Shown in pieces: positions 1 through 11,506 of a stretch of DNA of 64,000 nt. Numbering within the stretch: position 1 is the first letter of the stretch; the number at the start of each line of letters is the position of its first letter. Source of the DNA: Phialophora verrucosa (lineage: Eukaryota > Ascomycota > Eurotiomycetes > Chaetothyriales > Herpotrichiellaceae); contig MSED01000007.1 in the NCBI GenBank assembly GCA_002099365.1, positions 124,001-188,000 on the forward strand. The letters are read 5' to 3'. A program made the translations under genes and the position numbers. A model generated the notes under the pieces. The model saw only the letters and a list, made by a program, of their open reading frames with translations. It searched no databases and was not told the DNA's origin.

Positions 1-7
1 CGTTGTA

Positions 8-846
8 TCATTCCTCTGCAAAAGGAGGGTATCCCTTTGACCTCCATTCGTCAAAGGTCATGCCATTTGCAGCCGACGGCATTCGAACCATGAGTGGCAC
101 CTCAATGTCCTCGTCCGTGTCTAGTAGCTCCTTCTTGTGCACCAACTTCTCGTTGATCCTTTCAAAGCCCACGGTTTCATACAACGTCCAGGTCGATGGT
201 GATGCCTCAACGTAGACTGGCAATTCTGCTCGGTCGGCCAAATCAACTCCCCACAAAATCAAGGCCATGCCGGCTTTGAGGCCCTGGCTTTCTGGTCGGA
301 TTGCGATTGCATGAACATCTGGAGTAAGGCAAAGTCAGCTGCTGCGGTAAATCACACAATCCGAGTGTTGTGCACTCCAGCAGATCAAGATACATCGCGT
401 CCCATTACTATCCCGCCTCTGCATGTGCAATGCTGTTGCTAATACTTACAGACGTATTTCCTGTCTCCCCACAACTTCTCCCTCATCTCCCAGAGCGGCT
501 TGACCACGGCTTCGGCACGCTCTTTCTCAGCACCCTGGAGCCAGGGGATGCCGGTCCACGCGCGCTCTTCTTCACTGCGCTTTGAGAGAAAGGCGTCGGC
601 CAAGATCATGCCGACAATTTCGTCTTGGTCGACATCAACAACTTTCCACGTGTATTGAGTGGTACTGTGGTGCCAGTAATCGAGTGTTGCCGCCGTATGG
701 CCTTTGCGGAACTCCTCTGTGATGCCCCCAGGAAACAATATACTCAGTATAATCGCGGCCATCTTCTCATTCTTGAAGGCGCTAAAGTAGCAGTCGTAGA
801 CCTTTTCGATGTCCGGAATCAGGGCCGGTGCAACCACGAATCCCAT
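8..846 (-). CDS. GNAT-family N-acetyltransferase
   Basis: Two exons, 846-450 and 318-8, with intron 449-319 (GTAAGT donor, CAG acceptor), give 235 aa in one frame. The ATG at 846-844 opens a typical fungal GNAT protein (start MGFVVAPAL). The junction reads VYVHAIAIRPESQG, which contains the acetyl-CoA-binding motif of the fold, here RPESQGLKAG (Q/R-x-x-G-x-A). The later segment with TWTLYETVGF is the usual C-terminal strand of this family. Fungal members acetylate small amines or peptides, and the substrate cannot be told from sequence. It diverges from the DUF3431 gene across about 750 bp. Family assignment is secure; substrate is unknown. Confidence 0.88.
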
Positions 847-1597
847 TGTGCAGGTTTGAGCTCTGTTCTTCTAGTTTGTAGACCCGACTTGGAATCAACC
901 CTTTTTTGACAGGAGTGCGCTGACCTGTCAGTTTCCACGTTGACTCTAGGGCGGTACATTCAGTTTCGCTTCGCAAACAATGCTGTAGTCAGTAACCGAT
1001 CTCAAAGGCCCAAACAGCAACCTCACGGAGAAGAAAAACATCAACAAAGCCAGGATGATCTCCAACTTTAGAGGCTGAGCTGTAATGCTTGCCATGGGAG
1101 TTATCCGCCTGTCGTCCATTTGCTTGGTAAACGGCCTGCGTCCGAACTCGGAGCTCATGTCCCCCAGCTGAGGAACTTTTTCTCTTTGGCTCAAGTTTCG
1201 TGCCGTGGTTGCGATCTGGAATTTGATTAGGGCCCGATTCATCCGTTGCTTAATTAGGCCGATTGATACCATGCTCTGTCACGTGCCGGACTGGCTTGGG
1301 TTGAAGCGGCGAGGGCTCTTAGGTTCAAGGATGGAAATGGAAAGTACGCCGAGCCTCCTGTTTCAGATGCTGCGATGTAACGGGGGGGTTCTCCCCCAGA
1401 CAGCCTAATAACCCACTCCCACTCCCAGTAATTATTCCGTGTCTCCCGATTATCCCCTGTTCCAGGGCCCGCTTCGACAACATGGCCTGTATCGACATCC
1501 CATCTGCATCGTCTGTACTTGTACCTCTGTGGTCATTCTCCCCAGGTATGTGTCTCAGCAGTCCACCGTGTCTGGACGTTATCAACTCGTTACTAGT
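847..1597. promoter_or_regulatory. Divergent intergenic region, GNAT / DUF3431
   Basis: About 750 bp lie between the two divergent starts. Only short open frames with no recognisable protein are present. It should contain both promoters, but I can point to no specific regulatory site. Confidence 0.4.
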
Positions 1598-2734
1598 ATG
1601 TCCGCTGCCAGACTGGGCAGGGGCCTTCTTCCACGCGTAATCCCCTTGTTTATCGCTGCTCTGTTCTGCATGTTCTTATTACAGCTTCGCTATGACCAGA
1701 GCTGGAGGCAAGATGATACGGGACGGAATGCGCGCCCAAAATTCACGGCAGGCGTCGCGAAGCCAGCATCCGAGGAGTACACCAAGACGGTCGTCATGGC
1801 GAGGGTGAAATCCGAAGACGTCTCGTGGGTGTACGACGAGCTGAAGGGTTTCAACCACAGCATATATACCGTGGATGACGACGAGGCCGAACTCCGAGTC
1901 CCGCAGAACAAAGGCAGGGAAGCCATGGCGTATCTCACCTACATCGTTGACCACTACGACAAGCTCCCGGACACGGTGCTGTTCTTCCACCCCCATCGGT
2001 CGACATGGCACAACAATGTCCTCCTCGACCTCGACAGCGCCAAGACGATCAAGAGGCTGAACCCCGCTCGAGTGGCGCGCGACGGGTACTTCAACGCACG
2101 ATGCCATCACGACCCGGGCTGCCCGAACTGGCTTCACGTCGACCGGCCCGAGGCCGAATGGGACATGGTCAAGAAGAAGGAGGAGCAGTATCTGACCAAT
2201 GAGACGTGGCGGCAACTCCACGGCAGCGATCCCATCCCGGAGGCGCTCTCTCAACCTTGTTGCGCCCAGTTCGCCGTGTCTGGCGACAGGATCCGCGCCC
2301 GCCCGCTCGCAGACTACCTGCGCTACCGCCAGTGGCTGCTCGACACGGACATGGCGGACGAGTTTTCCGGCCGTATGTTCGAGTACAACTGGCAGTACAT
2401 CTTCACGGGCGAGCCGGAGTTCTGCCCCCCGCAGCACGAATGCTACTGTGATGGGTATGGGATCTGTTTTGGCGGCACCACCGACGACAACCTGCAGCAT
2501 TGGCTCCATCTGCTGAGGGAGCGGGAACTTCTCGACGAGCAGTTGAAGGACCTGAGACGCGATGATCCTGTCGGTATCAGGGATCAGCACCGAATCGCTG
2601 CCGCCGAGAGCGAGAAGTCCGAGATCGTCAGGAAGTTGGACACGCTGAAAGCCGAAGCGTACCGACGCGGAGAGGATCCGAAGAATCGGGCACTGGAGTG
2701 TGGTAGGCCATGGAAACGAGGTGATGGCTTTTAG
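1598..2734 (+). CDS. DUF3431 type II membrane protein
   Basis: Single exon, 378 aa from ATG 1598. The open frame extends upstream to 1439 but only through a GTG codon, and the ATG at 1598 is followed directly by a basic segment and one hydrophobic stretch (about residues 9-25, VIPLFIAALFCMFLLQL). This predicts a signal anchor with the body in the secretory lumen. The body has DUF3431 hallmarks: FFHPHRSTWHN, the cysteine pair SQPCCAQF, and a C-terminal Cys-rich part (CPPQHECYCDGYGIC). Fungal DUF3431 proteins are Golgi/ER-anchored and resemble glycosyltransferases in layout, but no activity is established that I can cite. The tail is charged and helical. Neighbours give no clue to function. Confidence 0.85.
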   Translation: MSAARLGRGLLPRVIPLFIAALFCMFLLQLRYDQSWRQDDTGRNARPKFTAGVAKPASEEYTKTVVMARVKSEDVSWVYDELKGFNHSIYTVDDDEAELRVPQNKGREAMAYLTYIVDHYDKLPDTVLFFHPHRSTWHNNVLLDLDSAKTIKRLNPARVARDGYFNARCHHDPGCPNWLHVDRPEAEWDMVKKKEEQYLTNETWRQLHGSDPIPEALSQPCCAQFAVSGDRIRARPLADYLRYRQWLLDTDMADEFSGRMFEYNWQYIFTGEPEFCPPQHECYCDGYGICFGGTTDDNLQHWLHLLRERELLDEQLKDLRRDDPVGIRDQHRIAAAESEKSEIVRKLDTLKAEAYRRGEDPKNRALECGRPWKRGDGF

Positions 2735-3928
2735 AGAGAATATGCCCGACCACATCGGGGTTGGATATATGGGCGTATGTATTGTACATTTCTGGGGACA
2801 TGTTCGCGATTCAAGACATTTGGCAATAGAGAGGCCTCTGAGATGTTCAATGCGAGTGTATAATTATGTACTTGATGGATCTCGCCCTCCTTTTAGGTCT
2901 CTCCAAAGCAAACTACAAGTACGCGTAGCTCTCAAGATCTATATCAGTCCAGGAGCACGAATGGATACGTTGGACCTCGATGTGCTAGTAGTTGGCCAGC
3001 AGTGTCCCCAGTGTCTCGTCGCTATGATACGTGAAGCTTCTGGGTCAGGCGTTGAGGGAAGTAATCCAGAGGAAAAGACCGCACTCCGTATCGCGCTTTG
3101 GCTACGCGTAGGCTGGATCAACTTGCTCGTTGCGCTGACAGAGTCTCCAGCCTTGCGCCATGGGAGACGGCGAGCAAGACCTGGGCACAATAAAGCCACC
3201 TTATTGTTTGCTTCGAAGACTTCTGTTGCTCTTTGCTCGTAGATTGGTGAAGGTGGCGGCTGTCTGCAGGAAGCTACAGTAGTTCACATAAACATACTAC
3301 TTACCAACCGCCAGTTGGTGGACGCGGCTTCCAGACCTTTTCCCATCCGACGTTCTAGACTTGGTCTGCATCCTAATGGTTTCGCTCGTGATTAGTATTC
3401 ATCATCCACATCCTTACCCTCGACTTTACGATCAATAGGTACGATCTTCACTTGATCCTCCCCTGGCGATCTTGCTCTTTGCATGGGATACTTTCCGTAG
3501 AACTGGCGTTCATGGGTAGCCATCCTGACTCTGACTTAAGCGCATTTTGGTCCTTGGGGAGTTCGTCTGTGGTCATTCTTATATCGTCTTAACCCGCCTC
3601 GGGTGACCATTTATTGGCGGCGGCCGCAGTGTTCTTGATCGCAATGGTCGGCTCCCAAGCTTGCCCTCAATAGATACCTCGTTTTCTCGCACCTTGTCAG
3701 GCTTTGTTGGCGTGATCCTCCAAGATCAGTAGCAGAGAGGGCTCGACTCTCCTCCACGATCCCTCCGATACGTGTGTCCACCAACGATGACAGGTTGAAA
3801 GGGGAAGAAGGTTCCTCCTGCGTTGTTGTCAGTCAATGGATGGATCATACTGTTCCAGGTTGGGCGAGCCGCTTGTTTACAGACTATAGACGGCCGCGGT
3901 CGCTTATCTTAAAGACGTTGTCAGTCTC
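2735..3928. other. Intergenic, no gene recognised
   Basis: About 1.2 kb. Open frames on both strands are short, mutually overlapping and without motifs. A NotI-like GC run (gcggcggccgc) sits near 3618. Nothing else supportable. Confidence 0.5.
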
Positions 3929-5362
3929 TTAATATCCCTTACCCAACTCTTCAAACGCTTTTCTCACAATCGCAAGCTCTGAGAGCTCAGCCCATGGAAT
4001 CAGGGGTTTCGTAGAAGAAGATACCTCAGCCTGGGTGCCAGGTTCGATTTCAGGGTACCATTCCTTCAGTACATTTCTTTCAGGCATGCATCCACCGTTT
4101 CCAACACCATCAGTTCCTGGCGGATTGTCTTCTGGTGCTGCATTTTCAATTTCGACGGGTTGAACGAGCTCTGTTCCCGGAAGGTTTTCGTCCATTGCCC
4201 ATCTCCTGTCGCTGTGTGATGGACCTCAGGAGTGTCGTCTTGGTGCACTGCGTAGGTATCTAGGATTGTGCATGGTTGGCCGAATTTTCTCAACGCATCA
4301 AGCTCTCTAAGTAAACGCCGTGAAAAGCAAAGTAGAGCGGAAACGTCAGAGAGCTCGCCGCCCAAAATGATTGGAAACACTCGCGACGTGGGACTTAGTC
4401 CGCTCTTCAGGATTATATTGGTAACCTCGACACAGCTGAGTACTTTTAGAACGATAACTTCCATGCCCTACTATGATTAGCTTATGGATCAGTTACCTGA
4501 CACCGATATGCCTTACCTCTAGGTTGTATGTATCTCGTAGATCGTCTAACACTCGGATATCAACTGTATGTTCAGGGAAACGAGCTTCTCCATGGTTGTG
4601 ATCTCTCTGGACGAACAAGGCACAGGAGTTGGGCTCTGTGACAGTTTCTCTCCTATAGTCTCCAAGAATCTCGTCTCCAGGTGTTGTCGCACGCTGCTTG
4701 CTATCTAACCAAGTGTTCGAGGCAGAGGCGACCGAGGCCGATGGAGAATGAGAACCCTGGGCAGCTTCACGGGGGTAACCAAGCCCGCTGTAGAAGGATA
4801 AACGGGAAGGCAGGAAAGAAAGCTGCAGTGAGTCCTCACTAGCCAGGTTTGAGGCACTCTTTTTCGAATCACTCCCCTGAGCATCGTCGCCGGGCTCAAT
4901 TCGGTGGAGCGAGGCAACGCAAATAAAGCGAATCATATCAGATGGTTGGCGATATGCCGTTCTGCTTTTCTCAAATATGTCAAAGGAACCTTGACAAAAG
5001 AGGGCATTGCCGTCCTGGTGTCAGCGTCAAATTTGTTGCTCCCGCCGCTGCTGCAGGAGCGTCACTCTCATGAGCCTTGGAGAACGTCTGCTTGGTCGTC
5101 AAGGATTTCATAGAGTTTTGGGAGAGGTTCTCCGCGTCGCGAAACCGATAGTCCAAGGAAGCGTGACCCTTATGGTAAAGGCGCCGAGGTTGACCGCCCA
5201 TAGATTGAACCGATCTTGCTTGTTTACAGCTCTCTCGCCGTTCAAGCCCTTGTGGTCGTTGGTGTCGTGCCATTGTTGTGAGAGGCTCTCACAGAGCTGC
5301 ACAATCCTGAAGCCGTCCTCTGCCAGACTTTTCGAGACATATCTGTTGTTAGATCCCGACAT
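3929..5362 (-). pseudogene. Decayed helo-like/STAND-type N-terminal domain gene
   Basis: An ATG at 5362-5360 opens about 62 codons ending DRFNLWAVNLGAF (to about 5176). The reading then continues only after a one-base frame change as KGHASLDYRFRDAENL (about 5170-5110). Together these match the signature 'DRFxLWAxNxGA...SLDYRLRDA' common at the N terminus of fungal helo-like, ankyrin/NACHT and zinc-finger proteins linked to incompatibility and signalling. A second frame change near 4975 leads to a segment containing RTAYRQPSDMIRF and a serine-rich linker. A credible intron (about 4532-4486, GTAAGG ... CTAAT ... TAG) follows, then another coding-like exon to 3929. The frameshift inside the conserved signature leaves no room for an intron, so the copy looks non-functional. 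Exact 3' structure is uncertain. Confidence 0.5.
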
Positions 5363-5905
5363 GATGCCAATTCGTCGCAGTCGAGTTAGCTGACAAGGTC
5401 ATCCAAGGAGATGGAGGCAGGGTCCTTCGGCACCACATCGGTGATGACCTTGTGTCGATGTCAAAGATAACACAAACATTGTGAGACCTGAGGCTGGCGG
5501 CTACAGGCTCATTAGCAAAGATTCTCCTGACGCCAATCAAGACGCCATCTTGAGCTGACTGGCGCAGACGTGGCAAGGCGTCGAGCTCTCCTCGATTTGC
5601 CGGCCACAGCCCCAGCCTCACAACCCCGCCAATTCAACTTCGGCAGACAAACGATGATGCTGAGACTGTAATTGCGGGAGAACTCCCGAGAGCAGTGACA
5701 GCAAGGATCTGGTTGTTTACGAGCTTGAGCGCGAAGGTGAGGCTGAAGTACAGCCGGAAGCGAAGACAATTGGGCGAACAAAGCATTCCGGCGGGGAAGT
5801 CGCCTCCACCCGTACAATAGGCGCCTAGGCTACAGTGCCTGGCCACTCGGGCTGCGGTACATCAGAGGCTCCATCGGGGGCTCCCCCCAGGAATTCTAGG
5901 CGTCC
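5363..5905. other. Intergenic
   Basis: About 540 bp with no convincing coding DNA. It ends in a GC-rich, C-run segment (gggggctccccccagg near 5876). Confidence 0.4.
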
Positions 5906-5910
5906 CCCGA

Positions 5911-6325
5911 GCACTACTTGTGCCGAGCGATTCGACGCTTCCCACGTTTTCCCTTCTCAATAGTTTCCCTCATGGTTGCTCTTTCTTCCATCCCTTCATC
6001 GCAGGCATTCCTCAAATCCTCCCAGTATTTGTGCAGGAGAGGCATTCAGCCTGCATGCACGTTTGTCGTGTTGAGGTGCTATTGGTCGAAAGCAGCTGCT
6101 TCAGATCGTCCTCATGCAGCCCAGGCCGCAACCCCGTCCGGACCGAGCCTGTCAAGCCGTTCCTCATGAATTGTGACTTGGTCTGCTTGCAGATGGGATT
6201 GTGGTAGATGGTGAGACATAGTCGCCAGTGGCTTGGCTTGACGAGACAAAGTCCCAGGGTCAGACCTGACCTTATTGACCCAATTTGTCGAGAGGCGGTG
6301 GCCACGACCATCTGAGAAGGGAGCA
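5911..6325 (-). pseudogene. Possible C-terminal coding remnant
   Basis: On the minus strand a short frame (about 6036-5915) reads like a real C terminus: it contains HKYWEDLRNACDEG and ends in a lysine/arginine-rich tail (KGKRGKRRIARHK, stop). Upstream, coding-like pieces (for example GLHEDDLKQLL) lie in another frame with no plausible GT-AG intron between them. This suggests the 3' end of an eroded gene. No family is recognised, and chance composition cannot be excluded. Confidence 0.25.
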
Positions 6326-6460
6326 TGGACCCTGCATTCGACCTTACTGACAGGACCTGGAGGAGCTGTAATGAGGCACCAAGTTGTCCTACCTGAGATC
6401 TATCTACTTTGAATAACAGCGATACGATTCTTGCTTCTCGAACAACGCAACCAAATCTCC

Positions 6461-7406
6461 ATGGCGCAAAAAACTCAGACGCTTGATGGTAAAGTTGCCA
6501 TTGTCAGCGGAAGTTCGAAAGGCATTGGTGCTGCTATCGCGATCGAGCTTGCTTCCAGGTACGACACGCTGTGTATGGGCGGGAGATCGTGTCTGTCTCA
6601 TGTGCAGAATCAAAGCTGATTGTCGTCTTGCTCCAGAGGCGCACTGGTGGTTACCAACTATCCATTTGCTTCTCTGAGAGAGGAGGCTGAGTCAACGCTC
6701 GCGAAGATTCGTGCCACTGGCGGGAGTCATGCCAATGAGGCCTTCGCTCTAGAGTCAGACCTCGCAACTCCCGAAGGACCGAAACATCTCGTCGAAGAGG
6801 CAGTCAAACGAACCAATGGCCGCAAAATTGACATTCTGGTGAACAATGCCGGAAGGGCGAGCCCTCAGCTTCTGAAGGACGTCACCATCGATCAATGGGA
6901 GTTTCAAGTCCACTTGAACGGCCGTGGTACGCTGTTGACAACCCAGGCTGTATTGCCACACTTGGCCAAGTCCAGCAGGATTATCAATCTGAGCTCTGGT
7001 GGTGCGAGGCAGCCGTATCCCGGGGCGAGTATCTACAATGGTACGAAGAGCATGATTGAGAGCTTCACGCGATGCTGGGCAGTGTGAGCGTTTCCAATAT
7101 TCTGTCACTCCCCTCCTATTCCCTGGCTTGGGACTGACAGGAACTGCGCCCTCCAGGGAACTTGGCCGTGAGTACGAATGCACCGTCAATGCGGTGGCCC
7201 CAGGAGCGACGAATACGGACGCCTTCAACGCGCTCACCGGAGACACTCGGGACAGTCTCGAACCAATGCTAGCAACGACTCCTGCGGCGTCGCGGATTGG
7301 CGAAACTGAAGAAGTTGCATATGCAGTGGCCTTCTTCTGCGAGGAGAGGGCCCGATGGATCACGGGCCAGGTTCTACAAGTCAACGGCGGCACTCTCATG
7401 GCATGA
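6461..7406 (+). CDS. Short-chain dehydrogenase/reductase (classical SDR)
   Basis: Three exons, 6461-6558, 6637-7083 and 7157-7406, sum to 795 nt (264 aa) with clean GT-AG introns. The cofactor-binding motif is SGSSKGIG (about residues 15-22), a variant of TGxxxGIG with Ser in place of Thr. NNAG follows, then the catalytic part LSSGGARQPYPGASIYNGTK with Ser and YxxxK, and a typical C terminus (VAPGATNTD; ITGQVLQVNGGTLMA). Family knowledge predicts NAD(P)H-dependent oxidation or reduction of a small alcohol or ketone, similar to fungal 3-oxoacyl-ACP-reductase-like or versicolorin-reductase-like SDRs. The substrate is not deducible. It stands alone between decayed regions, so no pathway context is available. 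Confidence 0.9.
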
Positions 7407-7901
7407 TGCGGGCGGAGTTGAATCTGCTTGGGAAGTGGAACACCCCGATGTCCCTTCTGCTTTGTCCATAACCCTACAAGGTTAGAGAGACATGTTCTTC
7501 GGCTGCTAAAGCCGCTTCAACCGTGTCACCTTTTATCCAGATGTCTCTGGCGACCTTCGCTCCCATGCACTTATACTACTTAAGCCTTGTGACCCTGCTT
7601 CAGATCGAGACAGAACATCTAATCAAGTACCTTTCGGAGAATCGACAATGCAACTTTGTCGAAGACACTATGGATACCTTTGAGAGTTCTCGAAGTGACA
7701 CGGTCCTCCAATTTTGCGCGCTGGGCGGATTTTGAATCCTACTGACATTCCATATCCCGAGATCAAACTCAGAGGCACTGTCTTCTACCGTCATATCTCA
7801 CTGACCTGTTCAAGGTCACCACTCTTAGCTACTACCTCTTCTCGGCCCTGCCATTGCTTCCACCTCTTCCCGCCTGAGCGTTCTAGCGTCGACCATCTGC
7901 C
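7407..7901. other. Intergenic after SDR
   Basis: About 500 bp without recognisable genes. Confidence 0.4.
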
Positions 7902-8280
7902 ATGGGCACGGCTGCAGCTGCCACTCGGAGATCAGTGCGCGGACGAGAACATTCCCCCTCAAACGATAATTTGTTCTTCAATCTTCCACCCGAGGTTCGC
8001 TAATTAGCCTTTACCGATTCTTGCTCACGGGCCGGGTTGAGTATCGTATGACGCACGGACGCAATACTTACATGCGGATAGTCTGGCAAGGTACGCACCG
8101 ATACATCGCGCCTCACGCCCTGGCGGAACCTTGTCTTCGCGTGGAAGGCTATTGTGCACTGGCTGAGGCCAGACCAATGGTTCTGGCGCTCGCGACATCC
8201 AAGCTCAGATGCACTCATTCTTTTTCCGGGAAGACTCGCATACACAATCCCGTCCGCAGAGTGAGCGGGTGTGAGCATTT
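7902..8280 (+). pseudogene. Broken 'NLPPEVR' (2EXR/F-box-like) protein remnant
   Basis: ATG 7902 opens 33 codons ending FFNLPPEVR and then meets TAA at 8001. Dropping or adding one base at that point restores a frame that continues LYRFLLTGRVEYRMTHGR up to about 8090, where a GTACGC could be a donor. The phrase 'FxxLPPEVRxxIYRxLL' is a well-known N-terminal signature of fungal 2EXR/F-box-like hypothetical proteins. The break lies inside the signature, so no intron can explain it. Downstream coding content fades. Read as a pseudogene or truncated gene. Confidence 0.45.
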
Positions 8281-8512
8281 CGCAGGATACGATACATGTA
8301 TCTTAGTTGTCTGTGCTGAAAGTGTTACTCTTGGGGGCAAGGTATGGACAGAGCTAACCTGGTCTGCAAGGTGCATGTTTGTGTGCGCAAGTTGACCGGA
8401 TGGACCATGTAGAGGTACAGTTACCTCGTACTAGTTACTCGATTGGTATGCAGTATCGCTGGAGCGGATGAATCCACGTGGTTTCCTCAACGTTCCCTCT
8501 CCTCAGACATGT

Positions 8513-8930
8513 TCAGCAAGCTGCATAACTGCACGAGCAGCCTGGACTGTCGGACTTGAGAAAACGAAAAGATCGAGCCCGACTTTGGGGTTCTGCCATG
8601 CGGTGATAGTGGTGAGGAGTTCTACCCCTGGCTGCTAAAAATAATATGTACCGCATGAAGGCAAGGCGACATACTTGTACAAGTTCCTGCGTCTGGCAAG
8701 GCCTTCCAGATCCGGAGCAGGGGCCTCGGCGACGCGTCCAATCGAATAATGCATGTTCTTGGTATGCAGCCCGAAGAGTTTTGCACATCGCATCGCCAAA
8801 ACTGAGACTTCAGGGTTGCGTTGCAGCTCGTATTCCGTGCTGTTGGAGGGAGAACTCGTCGGGTGGGAGAAGGTCTAGGTCGTCTGGCTGAAACCCGACA
8901 GCTGCACAGACGGCTGGCCATGGTGCATAA
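8513..8930 (-). pseudogene. Possible decayed minus-strand coding segment
   Basis: Three consecutive coding-like stretches occur in different minus-strand frames: one with AAVGFQPDDLDLLPPDEFS (about 8908-8850), one with SVLAMRCAKLFGLHTKNMHY and DLEGLARRRNLYK (about 8825-8690), and one with LLTTITAWQNPKVGLDLFVF and a stop near 8513. A GTATGT...TTTTAG intron is possible between the second and third but does not restore phase. The segments read like one protein with indels. I do not recognise the family. Confidence 0.28.
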
Positions 8931-8936
8931 ATTTGG

Positions 8937-8953
8937 CGGTGGTGGTGGTGGTG
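8937..8953. repeat. GGT microsatellite
   Basis: A short run of about five to six GGT triplets in non-coding DNA. Confidence 0.7.
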
Positions 8954-9237
8954 AGTTGAGCTACTCATTCAGGCCTACAGTGTGAGCATTGGGACGGGTC
9001 CCTCGGTGTTGCGAAGGCCGCTACATTCACTATGTACCATGCCGATAGTGATTGTGAGATAGCTGCTCAAGTGAAAGTCTGGGGATTGATACTCCGTACT
9101 GCGTACAGTACAGTGCTGCCGTAAGATCATTGGAGAGGCCGGGTGCTCAAATCCGTCGTTGGGCTTTGGCGCCATGCACGCATGTTTCGGAGTCTGACTG
9201 ACACATTCCTTTTCCACTTGTGCCCTTGAACAGTTGT

Positions 9238-9884
9238 CTATGAAACTGCGAGTCCCGAATACGAGTTGTGCACGCTCAGAGGAGCTTGAAGTTGACGAAT
9301 ACGGGCCGCCATGCTACGGATGGCTTCAGGAGATCCTTGCAACATCACACGAGCGAGCTCTTCCAGAGCTAGCTGTGCTTTGGAGAATCACTACTCCTCG
9401 TATGACGTCCCTTGTCAGGCGATGTCTTCCTCTGTTTCAGGGGCAGTCAGCTGATGGCAGATGTCCAGCCTTACGCCAGCACCCGCAAGGTCTGGCGACA
9501 CAGGCCTCGATTGCTGCAGCGAGGTTTCACAAAGCTTTTAGCCCTATTCGTATTTGCATCTGGTGAGCATGATTAGGGGGTAAACCAGTCAACCGAGCGG
9601 AGTTGGAAGACGATCTGCGCAGTACAATGCCAGCTGAACAATCGATCGCCTACGGGCAATAGTACATTGTCGATCGCCAAATCATCAAAGTAACTGTGAG
9701 CATCATTACGAGTACGTATTGGATGAGTTACATACGTACTTTGTGAGGAAGGGAAGAGAGCGGTAGGAGCCGCTGGATCTGCAAACTGGGACTTCCCAGC
9801 CGCCTGAGGCGGTAAGTTTGGGGCCACATCGGGCTCCCCAAGGCCTTCCTTAGCGCAGCTGATACCCGGAACTAAGCCCGTCAA
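9238..9884 (-). pseudogene. Possible minus-strand gene or remnant
   Basis: A coding-like C terminus (about 9380-9238) includes LALEELARVMLQGSPEAIRS and ARIRQLQAPL, then a TAG stop. A possible intron upstream (GTAAGG ... GCTGAC ... ACAG) joins it in phase to a short piece with SRPVSPDLAGAG, but that frame closes a little further upstream. A 103-codon open frame at 9884-9573 could hold an earlier exon. Gene structure cannot be closed, and no family is recognised. Confidence 0.25.
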
Positions 9885-11506
9885 GCTCTCTCGGGCTCCC
9901 CCAGCTTCTACGGGGCTTCTAAATTTCTCTGCAAGGTACGCGAACGTCGTTCATCGCAGTCAGCTTACATAGTGTCAAACTTTGGGTTTGATGACGGCAA
10001 GATGAAGCTTCGATTGTTCGAAGTTTCTCGATCCCCATTTCGCACCACGCTGATTGTCGCTTTCATTGCATGGATGGAGCGGGTGACACGTCGCTCCGAC
10101 GAAGACACGGGAAAGTCAGTCTAGATTCCAAGCCGCACAGGCCGGCGATTTAGAACGGCGACTGTGTAACGAAATCAGCCAGCCATGTCACAAATTACCC
10201 ACTATTTGAAGCCACCAGGTCTCCGGCCGCTCAGCTTCGCTCAAAGCGTCCCCACCGATCGTGCAGCCAGAGCATGCCGCAGAACGGGCTGTTTGTCATT
10301 GTGCAGGCTGCTTCCTTAGGACAAACACAGCAATGGCGAACAAGAGCCTCGCATCGGTGCAGTAGAGAAAAGATTTTACTACAGTACCAAAAAGCCAGGT
10401 GCAACCTCTCTGCACCAAGCTAAGATTTTGTCTGCATGTCGGATGGGCCGATCATACGCTGGAAGATCTTGTTGAAGGCGAAGACGCGAGCAGCCACGCC
10501 GGCTCGAATCTTTGATGCGCCAATCCTCCTCCGGATAAGTCAATCGAACTGCGCCTATCATGCTACTATCGTTATTGGCCCCGGTTCCCCTCTCCTCGGA
10601 TCTCATGATGCAGATGATCATGACGAACAGCCGACGAAGTCTTGCTACGGCCGGTGTTTTCCGGATCACGGCTGGTTGACGTACAATGGTACGCGGTAGA
10701 CAAACATTCCCTGACACGGGAGCGTTCTTTCTCCCCTGCTTCGTTTGATTGCGAGAACCCGAAGGCCAATATTACGGAGGGAGACCGCGGCACAGCTGGC
10801 AGGACCACGTGGCATGCTGGAGGGACTAGCGAAGAATGACAAAAACTCTTGGGTATCGTTCTGGGATGAACCTTCGCTTCGCGGTCGCCTTAGGCTCGCG
10901 TCGGTCTCGTATTTCCGTGTTGGCCTTCGCGACCGTACCTGAAGCTAAACTGCAAGAGGGGGACGAGGAGTCTTCATGACAAGGTCAACTGACCAGTCAA
11001 TATGCAAACTCCCCAGCCAAGTCGCTAGAGGCTTGTCCTTTCGCAACCACCCGCGAAGGTGCACAGGTGCAGCTCGACATTTTTCAAACATGCCTGAAGT
11101 GGCACCACCCACCCACCACCTGATCAGACTCAGCCTGACATGGCGTTCCTTAGCCTCTTTCTGCGCATTCTTTGGCGTTTGTCAGAGAGGCCCTGCTCGC
11201 TACACTCTGGCTCTTACCGCAATCTAGCCGTGCTAACTTTCCAAAACGAGCAGTTCCAAGGTCCCACGTCCCCGGTTCCTGCATGGACATGGGTATGATA
11301 TCCAGAATTGGTCATGACATAGGTGACGAACACCCAGAGGATACATAAACAGAGATGGGCCTCTTCCTCGGGATACAGCTTTCCATCAGACCAGCGACTT
11401 TTTTCCTACACCACGTTCCTTGACAGCCTTTTTGCAACACTGCACACTTCGCTCCCTTGGCACGGACAAGCACTCCGAACAGATTCTTCTATACGAATAC
11501 GACACA
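9885..11506. other. Intergenic, 1.6 kb
   Basis: No convincing gene on either strand. The part nearest 11507 should hold the promoter and 5' leader of the hemerythrin-like gene. Confidence 0.45.

Noticed and set aside
1439..1597. N-terminal extension of the DUF3431 frame
   Set aside because: Begins only at GTG; the ATG at 1598 directly precedes the signal anchor.
1679..2755. 358-codon minus-strand ORF
   Set aside because: Antisense to the DUF3431 gene, whose motifs are clear; biased composition typical of a shadow frame.
9780..9930. C-rich segments similar to 5860-5900 as a repeat family
   Set aside because: Similarity is limited to short CGGGCTCCCC-like runs; too weak to call a shared element.
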